A program made the position numbers and the translations under genes. The notes below the pieces were generated by a model that worked only from the letters and a program-made list of their open reading frames with translations, ran no database searches and had not been told where the DNA came from. From the NCBI GenBank assembly GCA_002696735.1, contig NZSL01000015.1:63520-127519 (forward strand): a stretch of 64,000 nucleotides of DNA, read 5' to 3'. This DNA is from Methylophaga sp. (GTDB lineage Bacteria > Pseudomonadota > Gammaproteobacteria > Nitrosococcales > Methylophagaceae). This document shows, piece after piece, positions 1 through 8,385 of the stretch (position 1 is its first letter; each line of letters starts with the position of its first letter).

Positions 1-313
1 TTTCCATGGGATCAACGGGTTTATCGTCAATTTCTGCCATGGCATCATCCGCTATCGCAATGGTTTTGCTTTCACCACGACTCAGTGGAATCAAGGGCTT
101 ATCTGCACTAACGACTAACCAGCCTTGCTGCTGCAGACACTGATCAATTTCTTTTTCAGAAGCTGACTCTGATTCACAGCGCTCTTTTTCACTTTGAAAA
201 TCTGTCGCAGTAGCGCCTCGTTTATAACTGAATTCTCCTCCACAACCTGAAACAACTAACAAGCTGCTGAACAAAATCAGCGAACCGATTACGTGAATGC
301 TTTGGCGTTTCAT
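1..313 (-). CDS. Putative lipoprotein, C-terminus outside window
   Basis: The minus-strand reading frame starts at an ATG ending at 313 and runs off the left edge, so about 104 residues are visible. It begins MKRQSIHVIGSLILFSSL and continues to a lipobox-like VVSGC, giving a lipoprotein signal with the acylated Cys near residue 28. After this come GGEFSYKRGA and a stretch with two Cys (ERCESES and DQCLQQQGW). I do not recognise the family. A good ribosome site (AGGAGG-like, ttcctcc on the plus strand) lies just upstream of the start. It is divergent from the fmd operon, and the two share a 199-bp promoter region. Being a CDS is well supported; its function is unknown. Confidence 0.6.
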   Translation of the reverse strand, partial: MKRQSIHVIGSLILFSSLLVVSGCGGEFSYKRGATATDFQSEKERCESESASEKEIDQCLQQQGWLVVSADKPLIPLSRGESKTIAIADDAMAEIDDKPVDPME

Positions 314-369
314 TTTTCCTCCTTAACAACCTGTTATTTGAAAGTGTGTTCTCAGAGTAACTGAAACCC

Positions 370-427
370 TACGTAACCCATGTACGCAATTTGACGTATT
401 TAAGCACTAGACCCAGCTGACTAGTAT
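370..427 (+). promoter_or_regulatory. Putative activator site and promoter of the fmd operon
   Basis: TACG-type hexamers occur at 370-375 (TACGTA), 383-388 (TACGCA) and 393-398 (GACGTA). The last two form TACGCAATTTGACGTA, which directly abuts a poor -35 (TTTAAG, 399-404). A 17-bp spacer leads to a -10-like TAGTAT (422-427). The 16-mer shares 12 positions with TACGTAATACTACGTA at 14154-14169, in front of the sensor kinase. There the same distance separates it from a TATGAT box. I infer a binding site for the LuxR-type regulator encoded at 17670-18623. No sigma-54 GG-N10-GC element was found in this gap. Confidence 0.45.
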
Positions 428-512
428 GGCTCTCGAACTTAATGGTTGATGAGCACCGAGGCGAATTCAACAACAACGCTTTAATTCTGGTGAGTTTTTC
501 GGGAGAAGAAAA

Positions 513-1631
513 ATGAAAAAAATGAACAAAGTCGCATACCTGGTCGCCTTGGCCACAACCGCTACTCTTGCCCCTGTGGCAACTAGTCATGCTGCTGGCA
601 CGATTACCTTTGGTGAAGATCAATATGTCAGTGTTGGATTTGGTATGCGTGGCAGCTATAGCAATCTTGAAGATGCGGCAAATGATGGCGGCAATTCTAA
701 TGATTTTGAACTGGACAGTGCCCGTTTGTATGTTTCAGGTTCATTAAATAAATACATCAAAGGTATGTTCAACTCTGAAAAATCAGGTGGTAATGATTCT
801 TTCCAGATTATTGACGCTGCCGGTATTTTCCAATTTACCCCAGATATGGCGATTTGGGCAGGTCGTTTCCTGTCACCAAGCAGCCGCGCCAATATGGCTG
901 GGCCTTACTACACATCAGGTGATGGTTATTGGGCAAACATTACAGCTCGATATGGCTGGAATGGCGGCACTATCGGTCGTGATGATGGTGTGGCTTTAGT
1001 TGCCACGGCATTTGACCAACGATTGGCTTATTCATTCGGTGCTTTTGAAGCCGACAAGATTTTTGAATTTAGTGGTGTGGGAGACGTTACCGATAATGCC
1101 GATCAAGACGATGACCTGATGTATGCCGGGCGTTTGCAATACAGCTTCTGGGATAAAGAGCCAGGTTATTACGGTACAGGTAACTATCTCGGTACCAAAG
1201 ATATTTTCACTATAGGTTTGGCAGGCCGTCATAAAGGCGATGGTTCAGCTTCAGCAACTGAAGTTGGTGATTACTCTCAATGGACAGTGGATCTTCTGGT
1301 AGAGAAGAAACTTGCCGCGGGTGCGGTATCTCTTGAGGCCGCCTACTTCGACTATGACACGGATGATGTCTTCCTTTCAGAGCAAGGTGAAGCCTATTAC
1401 GTCAGTACCGGCTATATCTTCAACCAAAGAGTTGGTTGGGGCCAATTTATGCCATTCGTTCGCTACCAAAGTTTTGATTCTGATGCTGGCGAAACCGAGC
1501 GTACAGATTTTGGGGTGAACTACTTCATTGATGGCTACAACGCATCCGTTACCGCCGTTTATCGCGACCTGGAAAGAGAAGGTTTAGCGGATCAAGATCA
1601 ATTCGTCGTTTCAATGCAGCTGCAATTTTAA
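513..1631 (+). CDS. fmdC: Outer-membrane porin for short-chain amides/urea (FmdC-like)
   Basis: A 372-residue protein with an N-terminal signal peptide (Lys-rich start, then LVALATTATLAP, cleavage after SHA/A). The rest consists of alternating aromatic/polar beta-strand segments and ends in an aromatic strand, VVSMQLQF, with the terminal Phe typical of outer-membrane barrels. It is the first gene of the formamide/urea operon, 46 bp before the formamidase. In Methylophilus methylotrophus the corresponding position is held by the amide/urea porin FmdC. The ATG at 513 follows GGGAGAAG. The barrel assignment comes from the sequence pattern. The substrate assignment comes from synteny. Confidence 0.8.
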   Translation: MKKMNKVAYLVALATTATLAPVATSHAAGTITFGEDQYVSVGFGMRGSYSNLEDAANDGGNSNDFELDSARLYVSGSLNKYIKGMFNSEKSGGNDSFQIIDAAGIFQFTPDMAIWAGRFLSPSSRANMAGPYYTSGDGYWANITARYGWNGGTIGRDDGVALVATAFDQRLAYSFGAFEADKIFEFSGVGDVTDNADQDDDLMYAGRLQYSFWDKEPGYYGTGNYLGTKDIFTIGLAGRHKGDGSASATEVGDYSQWTVDLLVEKKLAAGAVSLEAAYFDYDTDDVFLSEQGEAYYVSTGYIFNQRVGWGQFMPFVRYQSFDSDAGETERTDFGVNYFIDGYNASVTAVYRDLEREGLADQDQFVVSMQLQF

Positions 1632-1677
1632 TCCAAATATTACCTATCAAAACGTTTCTTCAACGTAGGAGATACCG

Positions 1678-2901
1678 ATGAAAACCTTAGTAAAACTTGA
1701 TTTAGATAAAAAACCCTGGGAACAGGACGGTCAAATCCATAATCGCTGGCATCCCGATATTCCGATGATTGCCATGGTGAAACCGGGTGATGAATTCCGG
1801 GTGGAATGTATGGATTGGACCGGTGGCCAGATCGGTAACAACGACAGTGCCAATGACATTCGTGATGTGGACTTGTTACAAGTCCACTATCTCAGTGGCC
1901 CAATTGGTGTTGAGGGTGCAGAGCCCGGTGACTTGATGGTGGTAGACATTTTAGATGTCGGCACTTTTGAAGATTCACAATGGGGGTTTAATGCCTTCTT
2001 CTCCAAAGAAAATGGCGGTGGATTTTTAACGGACCACTTCCCTGAAGCGCGTAAATCCATTTGGGATTTCCACGGTATTTACACCACTTCACGTCATGTG
2101 CCGAACGTTAAATTCGCCGGCATTATGCATCCTGGTTTGATTGGTTGTTTGCCATCGAAAGAAATGTTGGCGGAATGGAACAAACGTGAAGCTGAATTGA
2201 TTTCAACCGAACCAGATCGTGTGCCTCCTCTGGCATTACCACCTAATGAACAGGCTGCTGTGATGGGCCGTTTGAAGGGTGATGAAGCGTCTAAAGCGGC
2301 AAAAGAAGGTGCTCGTACCGTACCACCGCGTGAGCATGGCGGTAACTGCGATATCAAGGATTTGACCAAAGGTTCAAAAATCTACTTTCCGGTGTATGTG
2401 AAAGATGGCGGTTTATCGATGGGTGACCTTCACTTCTCTCAGGGTGATGGCGAAATCACGTTCTGTGGTGCTATCGAAATGGCCGGCTATATCGATATCA
2501 AAGTCAGCCTGATTAAAGATGGCGTGAAGAAATACGGTATTAAAAATCCACTGTTCAAAAACAGTCCTTTAACACCGACTTACAGCGATTTCCTGATGTT
2601 TGAAGGGATTTCAGTCGATGAACAAGGTAAACAACATTATCTGGATGTTCATGTTGCCTATCGTCAAGCCTGTCTGAATGCCATCGAATATCTGAAGAAA
2701 TTCGGTTACACCGGTGAGCAAGCACTATCCATTCTAGGTACCGCCCCAGTTCAAGGTCATATTAGTGGTGTGGTGGATATTCCGAATGCATGTGCCACAT
2801 TGTGGATCCCAACAGAAATCTTTGATTTCAATATTAACCCTACGGCAGATGGCCCATCGCAATTTGTCACTCAGGGTTTTGATTTAAGTTCGACTTCTTA
2901 A
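1678..2901 (+). CDS. fmdA: Formamidase (acetamidase/formamidase family)
   Basis: A 407-residue cytoplasmic enzyme that hydrolyses formamide to formate and ammonia. The sequence is immediately recognisable as the FmdA/AmdA family: N-terminal LDLDKKPWEQDGQIHNRWHP, then PGDEFRVECMDWTGGQIGN, HPGLIGCLPSK near residue 160, PPREHGGNCDIKDL near 225, and the FSQGDGEITFCGAIEM segment near 260. Length matches the family (about 400-410). Start chosen at the ATG after GTAGGAG. It lies between the porin and fmdB in one transcription unit, ahead of the urea/amide transporter. Formate from this reaction would feed a methylotroph's formate oxidation and the ammonia its glutamine synthetase. Confidence 0.95.
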   Translation: MKTLVKLDLDKKPWEQDGQIHNRWHPDIPMIAMVKPGDEFRVECMDWTGGQIGNNDSANDIRDVDLLQVHYLSGPIGVEGAEPGDLMVVDILDVGTFEDSQWGFNAFFSKENGGGFLTDHFPEARKSIWDFHGIYTTSRHVPNVKFAGIMHPGLIGCLPSKEMLAEWNKREAELISTEPDRVPPLALPPNEQAAVMGRLKGDEASKAAKEGARTVPPREHGGNCDIKDLTKGSKIYFPVYVKDGGLSMGDLHFSQGDGEITFCGAIEMAGYIDIKVSLIKDGVKKYGIKNPLFKNSPLTPTYSDFLMFEGISVDEQGKQHYLDVHVAYRQACLNAIEYLKKFGYTGEQALSILGTAPVQGHISGVVDIPNACATLWIPTEIFDFNINPTADGPSQFVTQGFDLSSTS

Positions 2902-2917
2902 GACGGGATATCACGTT

Positions 2918-3274
2918 ATGCCGATATATGACTACCGATGTGAGCATTGTGGCGATTTCACCGCGCTTCGCAAAATGAGCGAAGCCGGTAACTCGGTGGA
3001 ATGTGTGGAGTGTGGCGAGATGGCGGTGCGGATTATTTCCGCCCCCTATCTCGCCTTGATGGACCGAAACACTCGGGTGGCCAAAGAACGCAATGAAAAG
3101 TCTGCCCATGAACCTAAACAAGTGCGACGTTCCAGCTGTGGTTGCTCAGGAACGCACACGTGTAAAACCGATTCCACCGATAAAGCCAAAACGGCAGCAC
3201 AGGCCAAAAGCAATCCCAACGGCCTGATGATGCAGACAAAGAAAACCGCAAGACCCTGGATGCTCGGACATTGA
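2918..3274 (+). CDS. fmdB: FmdB-family zinc-ribbon protein
   Basis: A 118-residue protein with the N-terminal zinc-ribbon characteristic of FmdB: MPIYDYRCEHCG, then a second pair in VECVECGE near residues 28-33. The C-terminal half is polar and low in complexity, with an extra Cys group (SSCGCSGTHTC near 73-83) that could bind a second metal. FmdB was named as a putative regulatory protein of the formamidase operon in Methylophilus. Its biochemical role is not firmly known. It follows fmdA by 16 bp and precedes urtA by about 60 bp, so it is clearly co-transcribed. Confidence 0.9.
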   Translation: MPIYDYRCEHCGDFTALRKMSEAGNSVECVECGEMAVRIISAPYLALMDRNTRVAKERNEKSAHEPKQVRRSSCGCSGTHTCKTDSTDKAKTAAQAKSNPNGLMMQTKKTARPWMLGH

Positions 3275-3337
3275 GCGCCAAGAAAAACCGTTCGGAACAA
3301 CGCTGTTCACTCTAAATTTGCTAACAGGAGATACACG

Positions 3338-4588
3338 ATGAGTTACTTCAGTCGACGAAAATTTTTAGGTAAAACCGGAGCACTGTTAAGTGCAATGGTG
3401 GCTGCTGGATTTATTACCAGTAGTGCAATGGCAGCGGATTATCCGACTGCTGAAGTCAACACAACCGGACTTGCAGTGACAGATGACACTGTAACAGTAG
3501 GGATCTTGCATTCATTAACCGGCACCATGGCGATCAGTGAAACCGGTGCCCAGGAAGCGGAAAAGCTGGCTATCAAACAGATCAATGAAAGTGGCGGTAT
3601 CCTCGGCCGCCAGATTGAGATCATTCAGGAAGATGGTGCCAGTGACTGGCCAACATTTGCTGAGAAATCCAGAAAGTTACTGGTGAATGATAATGTAGCG
3701 GCAGTTTTCGGTTGCTGGACATCGGCATCACGTAAAGCGGCTTTGCCAGTTTTTGAGAAAGAAAACGGTTTGTTGTATTACCCGACTTTCTATGAAGGAC
3801 TGGAACAATCCAAAAACGTTATCTACACCGGTCAGGAAGCTACCCAACAGATCCTTGCTGGTCTGGACTGGGTTGCTGAAGAAAAAGGTGCCAAAACGTT
3901 CTATCTGATTGGTTCGGACTACATCTGGCCACGTACTTCAATGAAGATCGCTCGTATCCACATCGAAAAAGTACTTGGCGGTAAAGTGGTCGGTGAAGAG
4001 TACAAACCTTTAGGTGATACTCAGTTTGGTTCAGTTATCAATAAAATCCGTTTGAAAAAGCCTGACGTTATCTTCGCTGCTGTTGTGGGTGGTAGTAACG
4101 TGGCCTGGTTCAAACAGCTGAATGCTGCCGGTATTACAGCAGATAAACAAACGCTGTTGACCCTGTCGGTGACCGAAGATGAAGTGTTGGGTATCGGTGG
4201 TGAAAATCTGGAAGGCTTCTACTCTGTTATGAAGTATTTCCAAAGTCAGGACAATCCGAACAACGTTGCATTTGTAAAAGCATTTAAAGAAATGCACGGC
4301 GAAGACAGCGTTATCGGTGATGTGACTCAGGCCGCTTACCTTGGCCCATGGTTATGGAAAGCAGCAGTCGAGAAAGCTGGAAGTTTTGATGTGGATAAAG
4401 TTGTCGCCGCATCTGAAGAAGGTGATATCGAGCTGACTACAGCGCCTGAAGGTTACGTCAAACTGCATCCTAATCATCATTTATGGAGCAAAACCCGTAT
4501 CGGTAAATGGAACAAAGACGGTCAGGCAGAAGTGGTTTATACCTCTGATCTGATTGAGCCAAACCCATTCCCAGAAGGTTACCAATAA
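3338..4588 (+). CDS. urtA: Urea/short-chain amide ABC transporter, substrate-binding protein (UrtA/FmdD)
   Basis: A 416-residue periplasmic binding protein of the branched-chain amino acid/urea type. It starts with a clear twin-arginine signal (SRRKFLGKTG at residues 5-14, hydrophobic stretch, cleavage after SAMA), so folded export through Tat is predicted. The mature part carries the family hallmarks VGILHSLTGTMAISE, GRQIEIIQEDGASD and AVFGCWTSASRKAALPVFE. Start follows AACAGGAGAT. It is the first gene of the five-gene transporter set; a strong hairpin separates it from urtB. Urea is the usual UrtA substrate, and the fmd context suggests formamide and acetamide too. Confidence 0.93.
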   Translation: MSYFSRRKFLGKTGALLSAMVAAGFITSSAMAADYPTAEVNTTGLAVTDDTVTVGILHSLTGTMAISETGAQEAEKLAIKQINESGGILGRQIEIIQEDGASDWPTFAEKSRKLLVNDNVAAVFGCWTSASRKAALPVFEKENGLLYYPTFYEGLEQSKNVIYTGQEATQQILAGLDWVAEEKGAKTFYLIGSDYIWPRTSMKIARIHIEKVLGGKVVGEEYKPLGDTQFGSVINKIRLKKPDVIFAAVVGGSNVAWFKQLNAAGITADKQTLLTLSVTEDEVLGIGGENLEGFYSVMKYFQSQDNPNNVAFVKAFKEMHGEDSVIGDVTQAAYLGPWLWKAAVEKAGSFDVDKVVAASEEGDIELTTAPEGYVKLHPNHHLWSKTRIGKWNKDGQAEVVYTSDLIEPNPFPEGYQ

Positions 4589-4611
4589 ATCGAAATAGAA
4601 CGTTCGCAAAA

Positions 4612-4636
4612 GCAGGCTGGTCGTTGACCAGCCTGC
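4612..4636 (+). other. Strong mRNA hairpin between urtA and urtB
   Basis: A perfect 11-bp inverted repeat (GCAGGCTGGTC, loop GTT, GACCAGCCTGC) lies 24 bp after the urtA stop. It is not followed by a T-run, so it is unlikely to be a full terminator. Such hairpins after binding-protein genes usually stabilise the upstream message or cause partial termination, so that more binding protein than permease is made. That role here is inference. Confidence 0.75.
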
Positions 4637-4703
4637 CAAGTGACAGAAGAGCGAAAGGTTGTCCAACCTTTGATTAACGAGTAAATGTTACGGAGTATCC
4701 GTT

Positions 4704-5627
4704 ATGGGTGAGTATTCAATACAGGAATTGACTTCAATTCTAGCCATGCAGGGCTTTGCCGGGTTCAGCCTGTTCAGTGTGTTACTGCTGATGGCGCTTG
4801 GATTGGCAATTATTTTTGGACAAATGGGCGTAATCAATATGGCCCATGGCGAATTTATGGCGATGGGAGCCTACACAACTTACCTTCTCTCCGTAGTGAC
4901 GGAAACCTATTTTCCAGCATTCATGGATTACTACTTTTTATTAGCAATATTAGTTTCATTCCTGGTAGCCGGGCTATTTGGCTACATCACAGAATTTGTG
5001 CTTATCAGGCATCTTTATAAACGCCCTCTGGACACCTTACTGGCAACTTGGGGACTGAGCCTGATTATGCAACAGTCGTTTCGTTCAATTTTTGGAGCAC
5101 GAGAAGTCAGTCCAGCCTTACCGGATTGGTTGATGGGGTCCTGGATGCCAACAGAAACGATATTTATTCCAATTAACGGCATGTTTGTATTAGGTCTGAC
5201 TGCATTGGTCACTCTCGGTGTGTTTTTGCTGATGTATCGCTCCAGCTGGGGGTTGAATGTTCGGGCTACTACACAAAATCGGGTTATGAGTGGTGCCGTC
5301 GGTATTAATACCAAACAGGTTGATCGATTGACCTTCGCGCTGGGTTGCGGTATTGCCGGTATCGCCGGTGCAGCATTTACTACCATTGCGTCCACAGGAC
5401 CGACATCAGGTTCTTTATATATCGTTGATACCTTTATGGTTGTTGTGTTTGGTGGGGCAGCCAGTCTGTTCGGCACCATTGCCTCAGCGTTCACCATTGC
5501 GCAGGCGCAATCCATTCTGGAGTTCTTTATCAGCGGATCTATGGCGAAAGTATTTACCTTGCTGGCTTTGGTCATCATTTTGATGATGCGTCCTGAAGGT
5601 TTGTTCTCAATCAAAGTTCGTAAATAA
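4704..5627 (+). CDS. urtB: Urea ABC transporter permease UrtB
   Basis: A 307-residue inner-membrane permease of the LivH/UrtB family. The N-terminal region contains LALGLAIIFGQMGVINMAHGEFMAMGAY, the classic LivH-type signature near residues 30-60. The C-terminal part contains FVVVFGGAASLFGTIASA-type glycine-rich helices and the usual MMRPEGLFSIKVRK ending. About eight hydrophobic segments are visible. It forms the membrane pore with UrtC. It sits 115 bp after urtA across the hairpin and 14 bp before urtC. Start ATG is preceded by TACGGAG. Confidence 0.93.
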   Translation: MGEYSIQELTSILAMQGFAGFSLFSVLLLMALGLAIIFGQMGVINMAHGEFMAMGAYTTYLLSVVTETYFPAFMDYYFLLAILVSFLVAGLFGYITEFVLIRHLYKRPLDTLLATWGLSLIMQQSFRSIFGAREVSPALPDWLMGSWMPTETIFIPINGMFVLGLTALVTLGVFLLMYRSSWGLNVRATTQNRVMSGAVGINTKQVDRLTFALGCGIAGIAGAAFTTIASTGPTSGSLYIVDTFMVVVFGGAASLFGTIASAFTIAQAQSILEFFISGSMAKVFTLLALVIILMMRPEGLFSIKVRK

Positions 5628-5641
5628 CCAGCAGGAGATAA

Positions 5642-6808
5642 ATGATGAATTTTGTCTATGAGCGATTTTTAGGTGGTAAGAGTGGGGCGATTGCCATTGG
5701 TGTTCTGGCACTGCTGATTTTAGTGGTGTTGCCTCTGGCACTAGACTTGTTCCGGTTAAATCTGGTCGGAAAATATCTGACCTACGCGTTTGCAGCGGTC
5801 AGTCTGGTGTTGTTGTGGGGGTATGGCGGTATTCTCAGTTTGGGACAGGGAATATTTTTTGGACTGGGTGGTTATGCGATGGCCATGTTCTTGAAACTCG
5901 AAGCCTCTGACCCAGAAAGTACTAGTATTCAGACTACACCAGGCATTCCAGACTTTATGGACTGGAATCAGTTGACCGAGTTACCGTGGTTCTGGATTCC
6001 ATTTGAAAGTTTCACGTTTACCTTAATAGCTATCCTTCTGGTGCCGTCGATCTTTGCCTTTATCATCGGTTATTCGATGTTCAAACGTCGAGTTGGTGGG
6101 GTTTACTTTGCCATCATCACGCAGGTTATCGCTGTGATTCTAACGGTGTTAATTGTGGGGCAACAAGGGTTTACCGGTGGTATTAATGGTATTACCGATT
6201 TGAGAACCCTAAATGGATGGGATATACGTGCCGATTCTTCTAAATATATCCTTTATTTTATCAATGCCATTTTGCTGTTAGGCGTCATTATGGTGAGTAA
6301 ATTCATTCTCACCAGCAAACTAGGACAACTGCTTCTGGCGATGAAAGACAAGGAAGATCGAGTGCGTTTTTCAGGGTATGACGTCTCAAACTTCAAAATC
6401 TTTGTATTTTGTGTTTCAGCCGTCATTGCGGCCATCGGTGGAGCGATGTTTACCTTACAGGTAGGCTTTATGTCTCCGTCTTTTGTCGGCATCGTGCCTT
6501 CGATTGAAATGGTTATTTTCGCTGCTGTCGGTGGCCGAATGTCCTTGGTGGGGGTGGTCTACGGTACATTGCTAGTGAATTACGGTAAAACGGCGTTTTC
6601 TGAAACTTTCCCTGAATTATGGTTATTCCTGATGGGCGGGTTGTTTATCGCAGTGGTGATGTTCTTCCCGAATGGTTTGGCGGGTATTTACAACAAATAT
6701 GCCCCTAAAGTGAAGTTTCTAAAGCCATTATTTGATAAACCAGTGCAATCAGAAAAGAAATCTGCCACGAAGATTGAATCTGAAGCCACCACCGAGGGAG
6801 CTAAATAA
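5642..6808 (+). CDS. urtC: Urea ABC transporter permease UrtC
   Basis: A 388-residue inner-membrane permease, partner of UrtB. Family signatures include LLWGYGGILSLGQGIFFGLGGYAMAMFLK near residues 58-85, GQQGFTGGINGITDL near 168-183 and FFPNGLAGIYNKY near 338-350. The C-terminal ~30 residues are charged and probably cytoplasmic. The tandem start (ATGATG) follows AGGAG. Its stop codon shares one base with the urtD start (TAATG), which indicates translational coupling with the ATPase gene. Confidence 0.93.
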   Translation: MMNFVYERFLGGKSGAIAIGVLALLILVVLPLALDLFRLNLVGKYLTYAFAAVSLVLLWGYGGILSLGQGIFFGLGGYAMAMFLKLEASDPESTSIQTTPGIPDFMDWNQLTELPWFWIPFESFTFTLIAILLVPSIFAFIIGYSMFKRRVGGVYFAIITQVIAVILTVLIVGQQGFTGGINGITDLRTLNGWDIRADSSKYILYFINAILLLGVIMVSKFILTSKLGQLLLAMKDKEDRVRFSGYDVSNFKIFVFCVSAVIAAIGGAMFTLQVGFMSPSFVGIVPSIEMVIFAAVGGRMSLVGVVYGTLLVNYGKTAFSETFPELWLFLMGGLFIAVVMFFPNGLAGIYNKYAPKVKFLKPLFDKPVQSEKKSATKIESEATTEGAK

Positions 6809-7554
6809 TGACGACTACAACAGATTTTTTGCTGGCAATTGAAGATCTCACGGTTTCATTTGATGGCTTCAAAGCAGTCGATACGTTAACAATGTATATC
6901 GATAAAAACGAATTGCGAGTGGTTATCGGCCCAAACGGAGCGGGTAAAACCACCTTGCTGGATTTGATATGCGGCAAAACCAAATCCAGTTCCGGTTCGA
7001 TCAATTTTAAAAACAAAGAAATGACCAAGATGGCCGAACATGAAATCGTTCGGGCGGGTATTGGTCGTAAATTTCAAACGCCATCTATCTACGAGAACCT
7101 GACGGTGTACCAAAATCTGGAAGTTTCTTATCCAGAAGGACGTGGGGTATTTGGCAGCCTGTTTTTCAAGACCACTGAACAAGTGATTAAACGCGTTAAT
7201 GAGGTGGCCAAAGAAATCCAGCTGGAAAACTTTCTTGAGACTGAAGCGGCGATTCTCAGTCATGGTCAGAAACAATGGCTGGAGATTGGCATGTTACTGA
7301 TGCAGGATCCGGAATTATTGATGCTGGATGAGCCAGTCGCCGGGATGAGCGCCAAAGAACGCGATGAAACCGCCGAATTGCTCAACCGGATTTGCCAGAA
7401 TCGATCCGTGATAGTGATTGAGCATGATATGGAGTTTGTGAAAAAAATCGCCCGTAAAGTCACCGTTCTGCACCAAGGCAAAATCCTTGCTGAGGGGACG
7501 ATGGACAATGTTCAGGCGGATGAAAAAGTCATTGAAGTCTATCTTGGGCATTGA
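6808..7554 (+). CDS. urtD: Urea ABC transporter ATPase UrtD
   Basis: A 248-residue ABC ATPase of the LivG/UrtD type. It shows Walker A GPNGAGKTT near residue 43, signature LSHGQKQWLEIG near 150, Walker B LLMLDEPVAG near 170 and switch His in IVIEHDMEFV near 203. The signature is the UrtD variant SHGQ rather than SGGQ, as is normal for this subfamily. It overlaps urtC by one base and is followed after 21 bp by urtE. It powers urea/amide import at the cytoplasmic face. Confidence 0.95.
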   Translation: MTTTTDFLLAIEDLTVSFDGFKAVDTLTMYIDKNELRVVIGPNGAGKTTLLDLICGKTKSSSGSINFKNKEMTKMAEHEIVRAGIGRKFQTPSIYENLTVYQNLEVSYPEGRGVFGSLFFKTTEQVIKRVNEVAKEIQLENFLETEAAILSHGQKQWLEIGMLLMQDPELLMLDEPVAGMSAKERDETAELLNRICQNRSVIVIEHDMEFVKKIARKVTVLHQGKILAEGTMDNVQADEKVIEVYLGH

Positions 7555-7575
7555 TTTTAAGCTGGGAGATTAACC

Positions 7576-8265
7576 ATGTTTGAAGTAGAAAATTTACAAG
7601 TAAGTTACGGCCAGAGCCAGGTTATTCATGACATCAGCTTTAACGTCGCTAAAAATGAAACGCTGGCCATTATGGGACGCAATGGCATGGGTAAAACCAC
7701 GTTATTCAAATCCCTCATGGGGATCCTGCCCAGTCAATCAGGTAAAGTCAGTATCGAAGGGACTGACGTTGGCAGTATGGAAAGTCACAACCGTGTTGCC
7801 AATGGGATTGCTTATGTGCCACAGGGAAGAATGATTTTTCCAACATTAACGGTGCAGGAAAATATCGAAACCGGTCTGCAGGTGTCGAAAATGAAACATA
7901 TTCCTGATGAGATATTCGCCTTGTTTCCCGTATTACATGATATGCGTCACCGCAAGGGCGGTAACCTTTCAGGTGGTCAGCAACAACAGTTGGCGATTGC
8001 CCGTGCTTTGGTGACCAATCCAAAAGTATTACTATTGGATGAACCGACGGAAGGTATTCAGCCTTCAATCATCAAAGATATTGCCAAGGTCTTAAATGAA
8101 ATTCGTAAAATGCGTGAAATCACCATTATCGTTTCTGAACAGGTGTTGAGTTTTACGATGGAAGTGGCAGACCGTATTATTGTGATTGAAAAAGGTAAGT
8201 TCATTCATGAAGATATGCGAGCCGACGTTGATGCCGACACGATAAAGAAATATTTGACGGTTTAA
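7576..8265 (+). CDS. urtE: Urea ABC transporter ATPase UrtE
   Basis: A 229-residue ABC ATPase of the LivF/UrtE type. Walker A is GRNGMGKTT near residue 35, the signature NLSGGQQQQLAIARAL near 134, and Walker B LLLDEPTEGIQP near 157. UrtD and UrtE form the heterodimeric motor. It is the last transporter gene, and ureD starts about 120 bp later on the same strand. There is no obvious terminator between them, so the urea importer and urease are probably one transcriptional block. Confidence 0.95.
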   Translation: MFEVENLQVSYGQSQVIHDISFNVAKNETLAIMGRNGMGKTTLFKSLMGILPSQSGKVSIEGTDVGSMESHNRVANGIAYVPQGRMIFPTLTVQENIETGLQVSKMKHIPDEIFALFPVLHDMRHRKGGNLSGGQQQQLAIARALVTNPKVLLLDEPTEGIQPSIIKDIAKVLNEIRKMREITIIVSEQVLSFTMEVADRIIVIEKGKFIHEDMRADVDADTIKKYLTV

Positions 8266-8385
8266 GACAAATATTATTAGGTTCTGTTGATATTTCAGGT
8301 TTACAACAAAGGCAGCTATGAAAGACCAGCAGATCCAGGCAGACAAATATGCTTATCAATGTCCAACATGAAGGAGTGTGTTGGC

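Noticed and set aside
5015..5614. 199-codon minus-strand frame opposite urtB
   Set aside because: Shadow of a strongly supported permease gene; no homology pattern of its own.
8266..8385. Terminator or riboswitch between urtE and ureD
   Set aside because: No stable hairpin with T-run or conserved RNA pattern was found; the genes are probably co-transcribed.
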